Of a stretch of DNA of 64,000 bases, positions 11,044 through 20,700 are shown piece after piece (the first letter of the stretch is position 1; each line of letters begins with the position of its first letter). The DNA comes from Pomphorhynchus laevis (lineage: Eukaryota > Acanthocephala > Palaeacanthocephala > Echinorhynchida > Pomphorhynchidae). Both the position numbers and the translations under genes were made by a program. The stretch spans positions 62,001-126,000 of the forward strand of contig WNNJ02000802.1 of the NCBI GenBank assembly GCA_012934845.2. The letters run 5' to 3'. The notes beneath the pieces are model-generated. The model saw only the letters and a list, made by a program, of their open reading frames with translations. It had not been told where the DNA came from and searched no databases.

Positions 11044-11765
11044 AAAATAATTTATTTAACGTGGCAATGCGTGCCAGTTGCACGCTTACAAATCCATATT
11101 ATTTTACAAAAAACAGCAAGTCAAGAGATAAATTAGTTAAATTGTTTACATGGGATTCGGATCTGGCGTTTGAAGCACGGTAGGGAGGTTGATTGGCGTA
11201 TATGAATTTACAGATGATTCCACGAGAGAGAAGCAGCCACAAGGAAGGAGCGGAAGCAAAGGAGCTAGATTAGTTTAGAATATGTAAAGGATGGGAGTTA
11301 CGAGAACGCAAGGAACAGTACGCAAGACGAAAATTATCAATAAAAGGAAGGATGATAAATGAAAGGGTATGAAAGTTACAAGGCCGAAAGCAATGAGAAC
11401 AAAACTAATTTGAACACGACAATGAATGATAGGTAAATGGAGAAAAATAAGATGGTGAGATGTATGATCAAAACGACGAAGACGAAGGAGAATCCAGACA
11501 GCTACGTTGACGATGCGTTGTAAGGGAAAAGAGTGAATTTAGGTTAGTTAGAAAATAGACTAAAACAGTAATCAAGTCTTGAGAAAAGGGGAGAAAATAT
11601 AAAAGTAATACAAGGAAAATATATCAATCTACGAATTTGACGAAGGTTGCGGAGAATTAATGGAGATAAGCATACTTATCCCTAACGAAAGGTTTAAGTG
11701 GAAGTCGGTTGTCAAAACGTTACCCTAGGAAAACAAGATTATCAACGATAAAAAGAATTGTAGAA
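11044..11765 (-). mobile_element. LINE-A2, 5'-truncated and decayed
   Basis: It starts with the A2-type 3' end in reverse (ttatttaacgtgg, hairpin gcgtgccagttgcacgc at about 11066-11082) and follows the C-terminal ORF2 region of the A2 copy at 27800-28530 with many substitutions and small gaps. No long frame remains. Confidence 0.65.
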
Positions 11766-11934
11766 TTTAATCATACGGTACGTAAATATTAACAGTATGT
11801 GCTAAAATCTTTGTCCATTTCCAGATAATTTTTCCTGCTAATTGTTATAACATTTTATGAATTCTAATAGTATTTTTTATTTTGAAATAATCATGGCAAA
11901 GTATTTTGTTACTAAGTGAAATATAACTATAACA

Positions 11935-13486
11935 TATCAACTCATTTCTCTGTAGAACTTGTGATTATATGCCATCCAGACTCAACTGCCCATCACGTAG
12001 TTATTTAGAGAGCTTCCAGATCTTTTTACTCACTGCTTATTGTCTTATACTCCTTCTTTTATTCTCGGCGACTTAAACATTCGTCTTGATCGCCCGGCTT
12101 ACTCTGACTATATCACTCTAAGCTTTTTTTACTGATTTTAACTATAAATTACTTTCAACAAGCCACACTCATATTCTCGGTGGTACTCTCGATATCATTG
12201 CTGTTCCCAACAGCTTCAATGCGCACACCTCTTTGTCAATTACTGATCCTGATGTTCGATTATTTCCTTGTCACGCTTACTCGTCACTATCCTTCTTCTA
12301 TCCAATGATTAGGTAGTGCAAGTTAACCCTGGAAACTTCTCGATATCCGTATTCTCCGGGCAGCCTTACCCAATTCTTAATTTTTCCAACTTCCTGTTAA
12401 CTATTTTTCCCACGATGATCTCTAAACTCTATTGGATCCTAAATTTATGACTATCCTCAATCACCTTCTACCTAATCGACCCCGCCTAACGTTTTCAGAG
12501 CTTGCACCATGCTCACTGGTTCGATTCCGACTGTAGTTTTTCTAAGTGTCGACTACGTCATTTTTTCGTGTGTTTAATTGCTTTCTTAAATGTTCTACCA
12601 ACTTACTCCTCAAAATATCCGTGTTTCCTACCTTTATCTCTGCCGTTCCAATCTTGGCAAAACAACTCGAGTCCTCTTCCAACTCTAAATCTCATAAAAA
12701 ATCATAAACGCAATGTTTTCAAGATCATCTACCCCTTGTAACATAACAGCTGATGAGTTTTCTTCTTATCTAAAATCTAAGCTATCTAATTTAATTTTCC
12801 TTCTATCCATATGCCCCATATACCCACTCTTTTCTTAAAATACTTTCCTCCCAGAGCTATTCTACATTCTTCCTGTTTAGTCTGATGAAGTTTATACGGC
12901 TCTTCTGTCATTAACTAATAACACCTTTTCTTCTGAACCAATTCCCACTAACTTCCGAAAAATATCTGCTCTTCTATCTCACCCATCCTAACTACATTGT
13001 TCGACTTGTCTATCTGTAGCCGCATTTCCTTCTAATTGGAAATGTGCCACTGTTCGTCATCTCCTTAAAAAGCACTTTCCCAACTCCTCACCGCCATATT
13101 CGTAACGTCTTCTCTCACTTATCCAAACTATCTATAAATTATTTGAACATCCTGTTCTCAAGCAAGTTAATGTATAAATATTTCTCTCCAACTTATTTCC
13201 TCATCTCAAGCCACTTTTCGCTCTAATTACGCCTCTGAAAATTACGACTTACTAATATCGCACGATCAAAAATTATGTAGTGTCATAGTTTCTCTTAATA
13301 TACCATCTACTTTTGACATCATTATCACTCGATTCTCATTCATCGCCTTCGTCATGATTATGGCTTATCTTTACCCACTGTAGCTTGATTTTCTTATATC
13401 TATCAAACCGTACATTTCGCGTATGTTCACTATTCACTTTCCCATCATTATTCCATCCCGTCTGGTGTGCCACAAGGCTACGTATA
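11935..13486 (+). mobile_element. LINE-A2, central part, decayed
   Basis: It matches 25915-27515 of the A2 copy from the endonuclease domain (GDLNIRLD-like near 12068) through the linker into the RT (VPQGY at about 13470-13484). It is cut off at the RT GVPQG motif by LINE-A 3' ends. Frameshifts and stops are frequent, so it is older than the 23869-28535 copy. Confidence 0.75.
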
Positions 13487-13958
13487 AAGAAAAGATTTAT
13501 TTAACGTGGCAAATGCGTGCCAGCGCACACTTACATGACCACAACAAAACAAAAATGTAAATCATGTGTCGAGAAGGTGTGAACGGAGGAGGTGTTTTAA
13601 TGTTATAAAGGAGGAGGCGCGGCGGACGTCGAGAGAATATTGATTCCAGGCAAGTGAGGCGGCGACGAGGAAGGATCGGAGACAATAGTTGTTGGAGTAA
13701 TTGGGAACGTGGAGTAAGAGGGTATGACGAGAACGCAGCGATAGCGAGATGGGACGAGTGTCGTCTAAGAAAGGAAGGTTGATGAACGATGGGGATCCGA
13801 CAGCGATGAGACGAAAAGTTACGAGAAGAAGGCGGAGTTTGATGCGGATGTGGATGGTTGGGCCAGGAGAGTTGGGCAAGATATGTGGATATGTGGTCGA
13901 AGAGACAGAGACGAAAAAGCACTCGAACGGCGGAGTTGATTATTCGTTGTAGGGGTAA
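13487..13958 (-). mobile_element. LINE-A 3' end, 472 bp
   Basis: The terminal A-rich end and hairpin (13515-13530) are followed by the ORF2 C-terminal region, 5'-truncated at ...gttgattattcgttgtaggggt. It matches the LINE-A copies at 15631 and 63302 closely, so it is fairly young. A second LINE-A tail follows directly. Confidence 0.85.
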
Positions 13959-14087
13959 AAAAAGATTTATTTAACGTGGCAAATGCGTGCCAGCGCACGC
14001 TTACATGACCACAACAAAACAAACATGTAAATCATGTATCGAGAAGGTGTGAACGGAGGAGGTGTTTGAATGTGATAAAAGAGGGAG
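13959..14087 (-). mobile_element. LINE-A 3' end, 129 bp
   Basis: It has the same 3' terminus and orientation as the 13487-13958 copy, joined directly to that copy's truncated 5' end, and is itself 5'-truncated after about 129 bp. The flank on the right is the Ty3/Gypsy copy. Confidence 0.85.
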
Positions 14088-15630
14088 CTTGATCTTGAGT
14101 TAGCCTACTATCAAAGTCCTATAAAAGTTAAGGTTAGGTGGTATGCAGTATTCCAAGCTGCATGTGGTATGTTTCAATTCAAGATGGTTCCCCTTGGACC
14201 GACTAACTCGGTCGCGGTGCTCCAACTAGTAATGACCGAGATAATCAACCAGAACAAGCTGGAGAATACGTTTGTCTATATCGACGTTGTTGTGGTAGCT
14301 GGTACTACTTTGGACGAACACGATAGGAACTTGAGGCTTTTTCAATTGCTTCCGGGATAGTACGGAATGAAGTTAAATAATTCAAAATGCTTATATAGAC
14401 AGAACAGTCTCACATTTCTTTGGCATCTAATCGCAGGTGATATGATTCGTTCTGATCCTGAACGATTAGCGCCGTTACATAATATGCCGAAACCCAAAGA
14501 TTAGGTTTCATTGAAAAGAGTGCTAGGGCTGTTCAGTTACTATAGTCAATGGATTCAAAACTATTCGGCCAACATAAGGCCACTGTTAAACTGTAAAGAA
14601 TATTCTTTGAATCAAGAGCAAATTCAATGCTTCGAAAATCTTAGGAACGAGATTGGTGACGTTTCTTTAATCACTACCAATGAAAATATGCCATTATGTG
14701 TAGAGACGGATGCTTCTCGAGACACTATCTCAACTGTGTTATCACAAGAAAACAAACCAGTGGCATTCTTCTCAAGAAGTCTATCTAAATCTGATAAAAA
14801 CCATTCGACTGTCGAAAGAGAAGCTGATGCGATTGTTGAAGCCGTTAGAAAGTGGCGTGAATTCTTGATGATTAAACCCTTTGTAATCTTGACCGATCAG
14901 CATGCCGTATCGTTCATATTTAACCAACATTCCAAAAATCAGATCAAGGATGAAAAATCATTACGATGGAAGCTCGAGCTAACAAACTACTCACACACGA
15001 AAAAATATCGACCTGGACACTTGAATGTGGCGGCTGACACATTTTCTAGTATTTGTTCTTTAAACAACGATAGAACTCTGGAACATCTCCATAATACTTT
15101 GTGTGGCCCTGGTGTCATGAGACTATATCACTTCATTCGCCAAAAGAACTTCCCCTTCTCAATTGAAGATGCTCGTCGTGAATGTTTTTACTTGTGCAGT
15201 ATGCACAAGAAAAAACCTGTATTCCATAGTCCCCATAACCAATACAGGTTTCCATTTAAGCTTGTATTCCATAGACCCCAGCAAGCAGCAACTCTAGTTT
15301 CCGCCATAAAAACCTTTAAAAGGTTAGCGATGGATTTTGATGGTTTCAAACCTTCTGTGGACGGTTACAAATATCTGCTCGTATTAGTGCATGAATACTC
15401 TCACTTTCCCTTTGTATTACCGTGCCGAGACATGTCTTCCATAACAGTAATACAACGCTTTCAATGTATATTTGCGATATTCGGTGCACCAGACGCTATA
15501 CATAGCGATTGAGGTAAGCAGTTTATGTCCCGTGATGTACGAGACTTCCTCTGGCAAAATGGAACAATTATTTCTCACAGTACTTCGTACCACCTTATGG
15601 GCAATGAACAATGCGATATAATCAAAGGAG
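14088..15630 (+). mobile_element. Ty3/Gypsy element, pol part (fossil)
   Basis: From left to right the sequence holds the middle and end of a reverse transcriptase (MFQFKMVPLG at 14169; LENTFVYID), an RNase H domain (ETDAS near 14705, FSRSLS, then EREADAIVEA near 14817) and the first part of an integrase core (AMDFDGF near 15330, FGAPDAIHSD near 15480). This order is diagnostic for Ty3/Gypsy. The copy is broken, with a handful of breaks and a missing 5' part. A full LINE-A is inserted in the integrase region, and the element resumes at about 19881. Confidence 0.85.
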
Positions 15631-15677
15631 TAAAAAAAGGATTTATTTTAACGTGGCAAATGCGTGCCAGCGCACGC

Positions 15678-18605
15678 TTACATGACCACAACAAAACAAA
15701 ACTGTGAATCAGGTGTCGAGAAGGTGTAAACGGAGGAGGTGTTTGAATGTGATAAAGGAAGAGGCGCGGAGACGTCGAGAGGGAGTTGATTCCAGGCGAG
15801 TGAGGCGGCGACGAGGAAGGATCGGAGACCGTAGTTGTTGGAGTAATTAGGAACGTGGAGTAAGAGGGTATGACAGGAACGAAGCGATAGCGAGGTGGGG
15901 CGAGTATCGTCTAAGAAAGGAAGGTTGATGAACGATGGGGAGCCGACAGCGATGAGACGAAAAGTAACGAGAAGAAGGCGGAGTTTGATGCGGATGTGGA
16001 TGGTGGGCCAGGAGAGTTGGGCAAAATATGTGGATGTGTGGTCGAAGCGACGGAGACGAAAGAGCACTCGAACGGCGGTGTTGATTATTCGTTGTAGGGG
16101 TAGGATGATGGATTTTGGAGAATTGGCGAAAAGGCTAAGGCAGTAATCGATTTTAGGGAAAAGAAGCGATGAAAGAAGAGACATACAAGAACGGAAGTCG
16201 ATAAGGGGGCGGATACGGCGGATGTCACGGAGAATTAAGTTAGACGAGCGGACCTTGTCACGGACGAAGGGTTTAAGGGAAAGGTGATTATCGAAATGGA
16301 AGCCTAAGAAAGTGAGATTGTGGACTATGGAGATGATCGATGAGGCAAAAGATACAGTGGGAGAAGATATGTTTGGTTTACGGGGAAGGATCCACATTAT
16401 TTTGGACTTTTCGGGGTTTAGAACGAGATAAAGATTGGAGAGACGTTTGTAGATAGAAGAAAGACAGTTGGAGGCAGAAATGCCGATATCGTGTATGCGA
16501 TGTGCGGGTGCATGAGCATAGATTAGAATGTCATCGGCGTATTGCATGACGTTAAAGGAGTAAGGTTTGATAAATGGAGAGAGATCGCCAAGCAAAAGAG
16601 AGAAAAGCAGGGGACCTAGGACTGAACCTTGTGGGACCCCGCAAAAAATAGGGATGGGAGGGGAGGATGATGAATTAGAACAGACGCGAAAGGAACGGTC
16701 GGATAGATATGAGGCGAACCATGCTACGGAGGAGGAAGAAAAGCCGTAATCATAACGAAGGCGAGAAAGGAGGACGGAGTGGTCGACAATGTCGAATGCG
16801 GAGGAGAGTTCGAGGGAGATGAGAACACTATATAGAGCCTTGTCTCGAGAAATGAGTAAGTCGTTGTACACTTTTATGCATGCGATTTCTGTCGAGTGAT
16901 TAGAGCGGAAAGCGGATTGGAAAGGAGGGTACAGATTGGATGAGGAGAGATAAGCGTTGATTTGTATTAAGATGAGGCGTTCTAAGAGCTTAGAAAGAGT
17001 AGGGAGTAGTGAAATGGGGCGATAGCTAGAAGGAAGGGAGGGGTCGAGCGATTGTTTCTTAAGGAGGGGACGAACGATTGCGGATTTCCAGTGTGAAGGG
17101 AAGATACGACTGCGGATGGACGAGTTAAACAAGGTTGTGAGAAATGGGGATATCGATGAGCATATAGATTTTAATATGTGGGTAGGCAGGGGATCGGCAG
17201 GTGAGGTTTTGTTGGGCAAGGACATGAGGACAGATGATACTTCTGTAGGTGAGACAGGGAGAAGATGAAAGAGTTCCGGAAGGATGAGAGTAGACTGGGC
17301 AGAGTGGGATAGGATGGAGACCGGGGTGTGAGAGAGCAGCGTGGATACTTTAGTCTGGAGAAATGACGAATAATCATTAGCATTGATGTTGCACGGCGTA
17401 GAGGAACGAGCAAGGATTGAGTTAAAAGTATGCCAGAGAGTCTTAGAGTTGAATGAAGTGATGATTTTATGCTGCCAGAAGGAGTTGCATTTGGTACGTA
17501 GTAGGTTGAGATAAGACCGGCGAAGAGCAAGATAGGAATCATAGAAAGACGGAGTGATCGAGCGGAAATCGCGTCTGAGAGAGCGGTGATAGACTCGAAA
17601 AGCATGGCGGAGTCGACGCTTTGAGAGTAGACATTGGATGTCAAACCATGGGGCACGGTGCAAGCGACGGTGTGGGTGAGACTTGAAGGGCAAGAGAATA
17701 TCGAGAATTGATGTGAGTTCAGAGTCGAAAAGAAAGGCGAGATCGTGAGGAGATGAATATGTTATTGTGGGTAATGATAGAGACGATTTGAGTAAGGCAG
17801 AGCGGAGAAGGGAGAGGTCAAGATTTCTCCAAGGGCGACGTAGGATTGTAGGTGTGTGAGGAGGGGTGTGGTTGCGAGTGAGATCAAGGGTGATAAGAAA
17901 GTGATCGGATAGACCAGGATCAGAGATGGACAGTGAGGTGTAGGCAGCAAAATGATCGGGGACAGCGATGATGTCGAGTGCCCCACCAAGTATATGTGTG
18001 GGGGCAGTGGAGATTAGTTTGTAATTGTAGTTGGATAAAATGTTGATGAACCGGATGGAATCCGTTGAAGAGGGGCGGTCTAGGCGGATATTGAAGTCGC
18101 CTAGAACGAGTGAAGGGATTGAGGACAAAGAACAATGAGAAAGGAGGTCAGCGAGTTCGGTAAAAAATAAGGCTGTAGGAGCTGATGAACCAGGACGGTA
18201 TACAATGGCGAGATCTAGAGTGATCGGGTTAGAATAACGACAAGTGAGCAATTCAAAAGAGCAAGGACTGAAAGGGGGATTGATTTTGCGAAGAGACGCG
18301 GGGTGACGCGCGAATGCGACGATGCCGCCATGATTAGAGGATTTAGAAGGGCATGAGCTGAGGGGCCGGGCGGATTCGACTAGAAAGCAACCGGCAGAGA
18401 GCAGACGGCGAATGGGAATGTCGTCAGAATCTGAGTGCCAGGATTCGGTGAGGCAGAATAGATCGATGGATTGCTTGGTGAATAGGTTGAGGATAAGATC
18501 GGATTTATTGAGAATATATCTAGTGTTGAGGAGACCGAGGCGGAAACCGTGTGTTGTGGCGAAAGAGTCTAATGGAGAAGACACATAGGAGAGATGGAGC
18601 GCCAT
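15678..18605 (-). CDS. LINE-A ORF2: endonuclease and reverse transcriptase
   Basis: The 975-residue protein would nick target DNA and copy the LINE RNA there. The apurinic-type endonuclease spans about residues 20-240, with TESW (53-56), YRPG (136-139), GDFN (169-172) and SDH (233-235). A basic linker follows. The RT lies at about 470-740, with SYRPISLLP (528-536), the SAFD block (602-605), GVPQGSVLGPLLF (656-668) and YADD (689-692). The C-terminal part has the CR1-type LAWNQLPLDV motif. The ATG at 18605 lies inside the end of ORF1 in the -1 frame (37 nt overlap). There is no stop, but the usual catalytic Asp of motif A is Glu (residue 599, GAA; the sister copy at 32687 has GAC), so the enzyme is probably inactive. 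Confidence 0.9.
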   Translation of the reverse strand: MALHLSYVSSPLDSFATTHGFRLGLLNTRYILNKSDLILNLFTKQSIDLFCLTESWHSDSDDIPIRRLLSAGCFLVESARPLSSCPSKSSNHGGIVAFARHPASLRKINPPFSPCSFELLTCRYSNPITLDLAIVYRPGSSAPTALFFTELADLLSHCSLSSIPSLVLGDFNIRLDRPSSTDSIRFINILSNYNYKLISTAPTHILGGALDIIAVPDHFAAYTSLSISDPGLSDHFLITLDLTRNHTPPHTPTILRRPWRNLDLSLLRSALLKSSLSLPTITYSSPHDLAFLFDSELTSILDILLPFKSHPHRRLHRAPWFDIQCLLSKRRLRHAFRVYHRSLRRDFRSITPSFYDSYLALRRSYLNLLRTKCNSFWQHKIITSFNSKTLWHTFNSILARSSTPCNINANDYSSFLQTKVSTLLSHTPVSILSHSAQSTLILPELFHLLPVSPTEVSSVLMSLPNKTSPADPLPTHILKSICSSISPFLTTLFNSSIRSRIFPSHWKSAIVRPLLKKQSLDPSLPSSYRPISLLPTLSKLLERLILIQINAYLSSSNLYPPFQSAFRSNHSTEIACIKVYNDLLISRDKALYSVLISLELSSAFDIVDHSVLLSRLRYDYGFSSSSVAWFASYLSDRSFRVCSNSSSSPPIPIFCGVPQGSVLGPLLFSLLLGDLSPFIKPYSFNVMQYADDILIYAHAPAHRIHDIGISASNCLSSIYKRLSNLYLVLNPEKSKIMWILPRKPNISSPTVSFASSIISIVHNLTFLGFHFDNHLSLKPFVRDKVRSSNLILRDIRRIRPLIDFRSCMSLLSSLLFPKIDYCLSLFANSPKSIILPLQRIINTAVRVLFRLRRFDHTSTYFAQLSWPTIHIRIKLRLLLVTFRLIAVGSPSFINLPFLDDTRPTSLSLRSCHTLLLHVPNYSNNYGLRSFLVAASLAWNQLPLDVSAPLPLSHSNTSSVYTFSTPDSQFCFVVVM

Positions 18606-19594
18606 CGAATTTTTGGACGGGTGTGGACAACTTGAAAATTTCCGTCTATGTTTCGGATGGAGAGTGATGTTTCGCCGTTTTCCTCGCGACGGCGTTTTTC
18701 GATGCGGGCTGAAGAGATTTGAGCGATTTCAGAAGGGGCGCGATCGGGGAAAATTCGAGTGGTTGAAGATGACATGAGTTTGAATCGTTGAGAGAGGACA
18801 GAAGACGCGTGAGAGCGATGCTTGAAAACAATTTTTAGGAGAGGGGGCTGGGAAGGATTAGATTGAGAAGATTTGTTTAGACGGATGAATGCGACAGGAG
18901 AAATGTCCTTGAAAAAGGATGGTTTATCCGCAGGAACAATAGACGAGAGGATGGATCTGAAGGCGGAAACATCGTGGTCCAGACGTGCTTGTGGAGATAA
19001 GGAGTTAGAAGGCGTGATGTTAGTAACAATGACGCAACGATCGCGAGAAGCAAAGCGCTTCCGTAAAGGAGGACGACTGACGTGAGTAGGTGAGATCACG
19101 ATAGAAGAGCTTTCAGTTGATGATTTGGAGGGATTTGGTTTGACGACGGGAGACATAGAGGATAATGATAATAAAGAGGGTGGCAAGCGATGTGAGGAAA
19201 GGTTATGAGTGGAAGGATAGTGGAGGTTGGTGGAGGTGATTTTGATTGATGGATGCAAGTTATTGAGAAACGAGACGGGAAGGACGGGACGTGGGGTGTC
19301 GGGAAGTAAAGATGACATGGAATGGGAAGTGTATATGGTGGTAGGGTCGGTGGGTGGAGAAAGGACATTAGAAACGACGAGGGTAGTTTGAGTTGACGTG
19401 TTGGATGTTGATATGTGCTTATTGGAAAGGTTACATATTAGTTTGTTGGCACAAAAACCACATACGAAGTCTTCTTTAGCCTTATTCTTGTCGCAGGTGA
19501 TTGTTGTCCAGACGCTGCAGTCGTGTATCGAGCACTGTACTTGCAGTTGTCCATAGTTGGTGTCGGTCTTAGTTGTTTTCTTACGTCCTCCCAT
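18569..19594 (-). CDS. LINE-A ORF1: RNA-binding protein with Cys motif
   Basis: The 341-residue protein likely packages LINE RNA. Near the N-terminus it has C21-x4-C26 ... C45-G-F-C48, a zinc-binding-like pattern shared with ORF1 of LINE-C (CDAPNCDVW...CGFC) and LINE-E (CSNDLCDTW...CGFC). A Ser/Thr/Pro-rich middle follows. From about 190 to 330 comes a conserved RRM-like region (ARLDHDVSAFRSIL, IRLNKS, LLKIVFKHRSHA, IFPDRAPSE, RREENGETSLSI). The end KIRWRSISP overlaps the ORF2 start. The frame is intact, and only a few residues differ from the copy at 31698-32723. Confidence 0.88.
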   Translation of the reverse strand: MGGRKKTTKTDTNYGQLQVQCSIHDCSVWTTITCDKNKAKEDFVCGFCANKLICNLSNKHISTSNTSTQTTLVVSNVLSPPTDPTTIYTSHSMSSLLPDTPRPVLPVSFLNNLHPSIKITSTNLHYPSTHNLSSHRLPPSLLSLSSMSPVVKPNPSKSSTESSSIVISPTHVSRPPLRKRFASRDRCVIVTNITPSNSLSPQARLDHDVSAFRSILSSIVPADKPSFFKDISPVAFIRLNKSSQSNPSQPPLLKIVFKHRSHASSVLSQRFKLMSSSTTRIFPDRAPSEIAQISSARIEKRRREENGETSLSIRNIDGNFQVVHTRPKIRWRSISPMCLLH

Positions 19595-19615
19595 AAACGA
19601 TGGTTGCTGTCGATT

Positions 19616-19823
19616 GTTGTCGTCGATGGTTGTCGTCGATGGTTGTCGTCGATGGTTGTCGTCGATGGTTGTCGTCGATGGTTGTCGTCGATGGTTGTCG
19701 TCGATGGTTGTCGTCGATGGTTGTCGTCGATGGTTGTCGTCGATGGTTGTCGTCGATGGTTGTCGTCGATGGTTGTCGTCGATGGTTGTCGTCGATGGTT
19801 GTCGTCGATGGTTGTCGTCGATA
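19616..19823 (-). repeat. 5' UTR tandem monomer array of LINE-A, 16 x 13 bp
   Basis: Sixteen almost perfect 13-bp units (plus strand gttgtcgtcgatg) start at 19616 and end at 19823. On the element's own strand the unit is catcgacgacaac. The sister LINE-A copy has only three units (31618-31656), so the number varies. Because 13 is not a multiple of 3, the array is open in several frames and gives spurious ORFs. A promoter role, as for L1 monomers, is inference. Confidence 0.95.
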
Positions 19824-19880
19824 TTTGTTGTGTATATTAATTGTGTATATTAATTGTATTTACTTTAGATCTCAAACTTT

Positions 19881-20700
19881 TTTAAGGTCTGAGTAATTTA
19901 GAAAACGATAAAGCTAGCATTGAAATCTTGCAATCTCGAGGAAAAGTATTGGAAAACAGTACTCGACGTGGCTCTACATTCAATACGATCTTTATTGTGC
20001 ATCGCCACCAATCAGACTCCACATGAACGCCTGTTTAATTATCAACGCAAATTATGATACGGTTACTCTATGCCCACTTGGATACTTGTACGCAATTTTA
20101 CAAGACAAACAAATTTAGATCTACTAGTGTATCCAGTCGACGTAATCTCATCAACGTCATTGAATGCTCGTATTAGATATATAGATTAAAGGGAAAGCAC
20201 AGTGTCGACAAGTGATTTGGATCCCAAGGCTTATGGAGACACAGAGAATGATTTACCTGTAAATCATGCAAACGATGGTAACCTAGATTGTGAGGTTGGT
20301 GCACTAAGTATTAATAACACGAATCATATGAGTACGCACGCTCAATCTTCAACAGATCTCTCTCAAAGTCAAAAAGAAGAACCTGTCAACGATCAATCTG
20401 ATGCAAAAGACCCGATGACGACTGTAAAGACAGGTACGGATTTAAATATATCTAACGAATCGTGTCTTCGATTTATTACCACAACGATCAAGGTGTGAAA
20501 GAATAATAACACGAAGTAAACGCTTTAATTATTAAGGGGAAATGTGATGATATTTATACTTTTGTACTTGTGAACTTTCTAGATTGTCGAGTAAAGCCAA
20601 AAAGTAGGTCTTTATTTATTACACAATTGATCATGTTTAAATTAATAATTGACAAAGAATTATAGGACATTCGTTAATGTTAAGGAACATGATAAGTTCC
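19881..20700 (+). mobile_element. Ty3/Gypsy element, integrase end and probable 3' LTR start (fossil)
   Basis: This continues the copy interrupted by LINE-A. An integrase C-terminal stretch (ALHSIRSLLCIATNQTPHER-like, near 19970-20030) is followed by a low-complexity polar tail (20202-20498). A purine-rich tract then ends at about 20541 (aaggggaaa) and a sequence starting TGTGATGAT, the expected PPT and LTR start. The LTR end could not be placed, and no second LTR was found in the window. The element is broken and not young. Confidence 0.6.

Larger units (their letters stand above)
15631..19880 (-). mobile_element. LINE-A, full-length CR1-like LINE
   Basis: About 4.25 kb on the minus strand: 5' UTR with 16 tandem 13-bp units, ORF1 (341 aa), ORF2 (975 aa, endonuclease plus RT, no RNase H), a short 3' UTR with a 6-bp stem hairpin, and a terminal AAATAAATC-T(n) tail. 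It sits inside the integrase region of a Gypsy element. The 5' edge is uncertain by some 20 bp; the flanks AAAGGAGTA and AAGGTCTGAGTA may be a worn target-site duplication. ORF1 with a Cys motif plus an RRM-like region and the two-ORF layout place it in the CR1/Jockey superfamily. Confidence 0.9.

Noticed and set aside
19523-19896. Overlapping 98-105 codon frames with a VVVDGCRRWLSSM repeat
   Set aside because: They come from the 13-bp tandem array, which is open in several frames because 13 is not a multiple of 3. They are antisense to the LINE-A 5' UTR.
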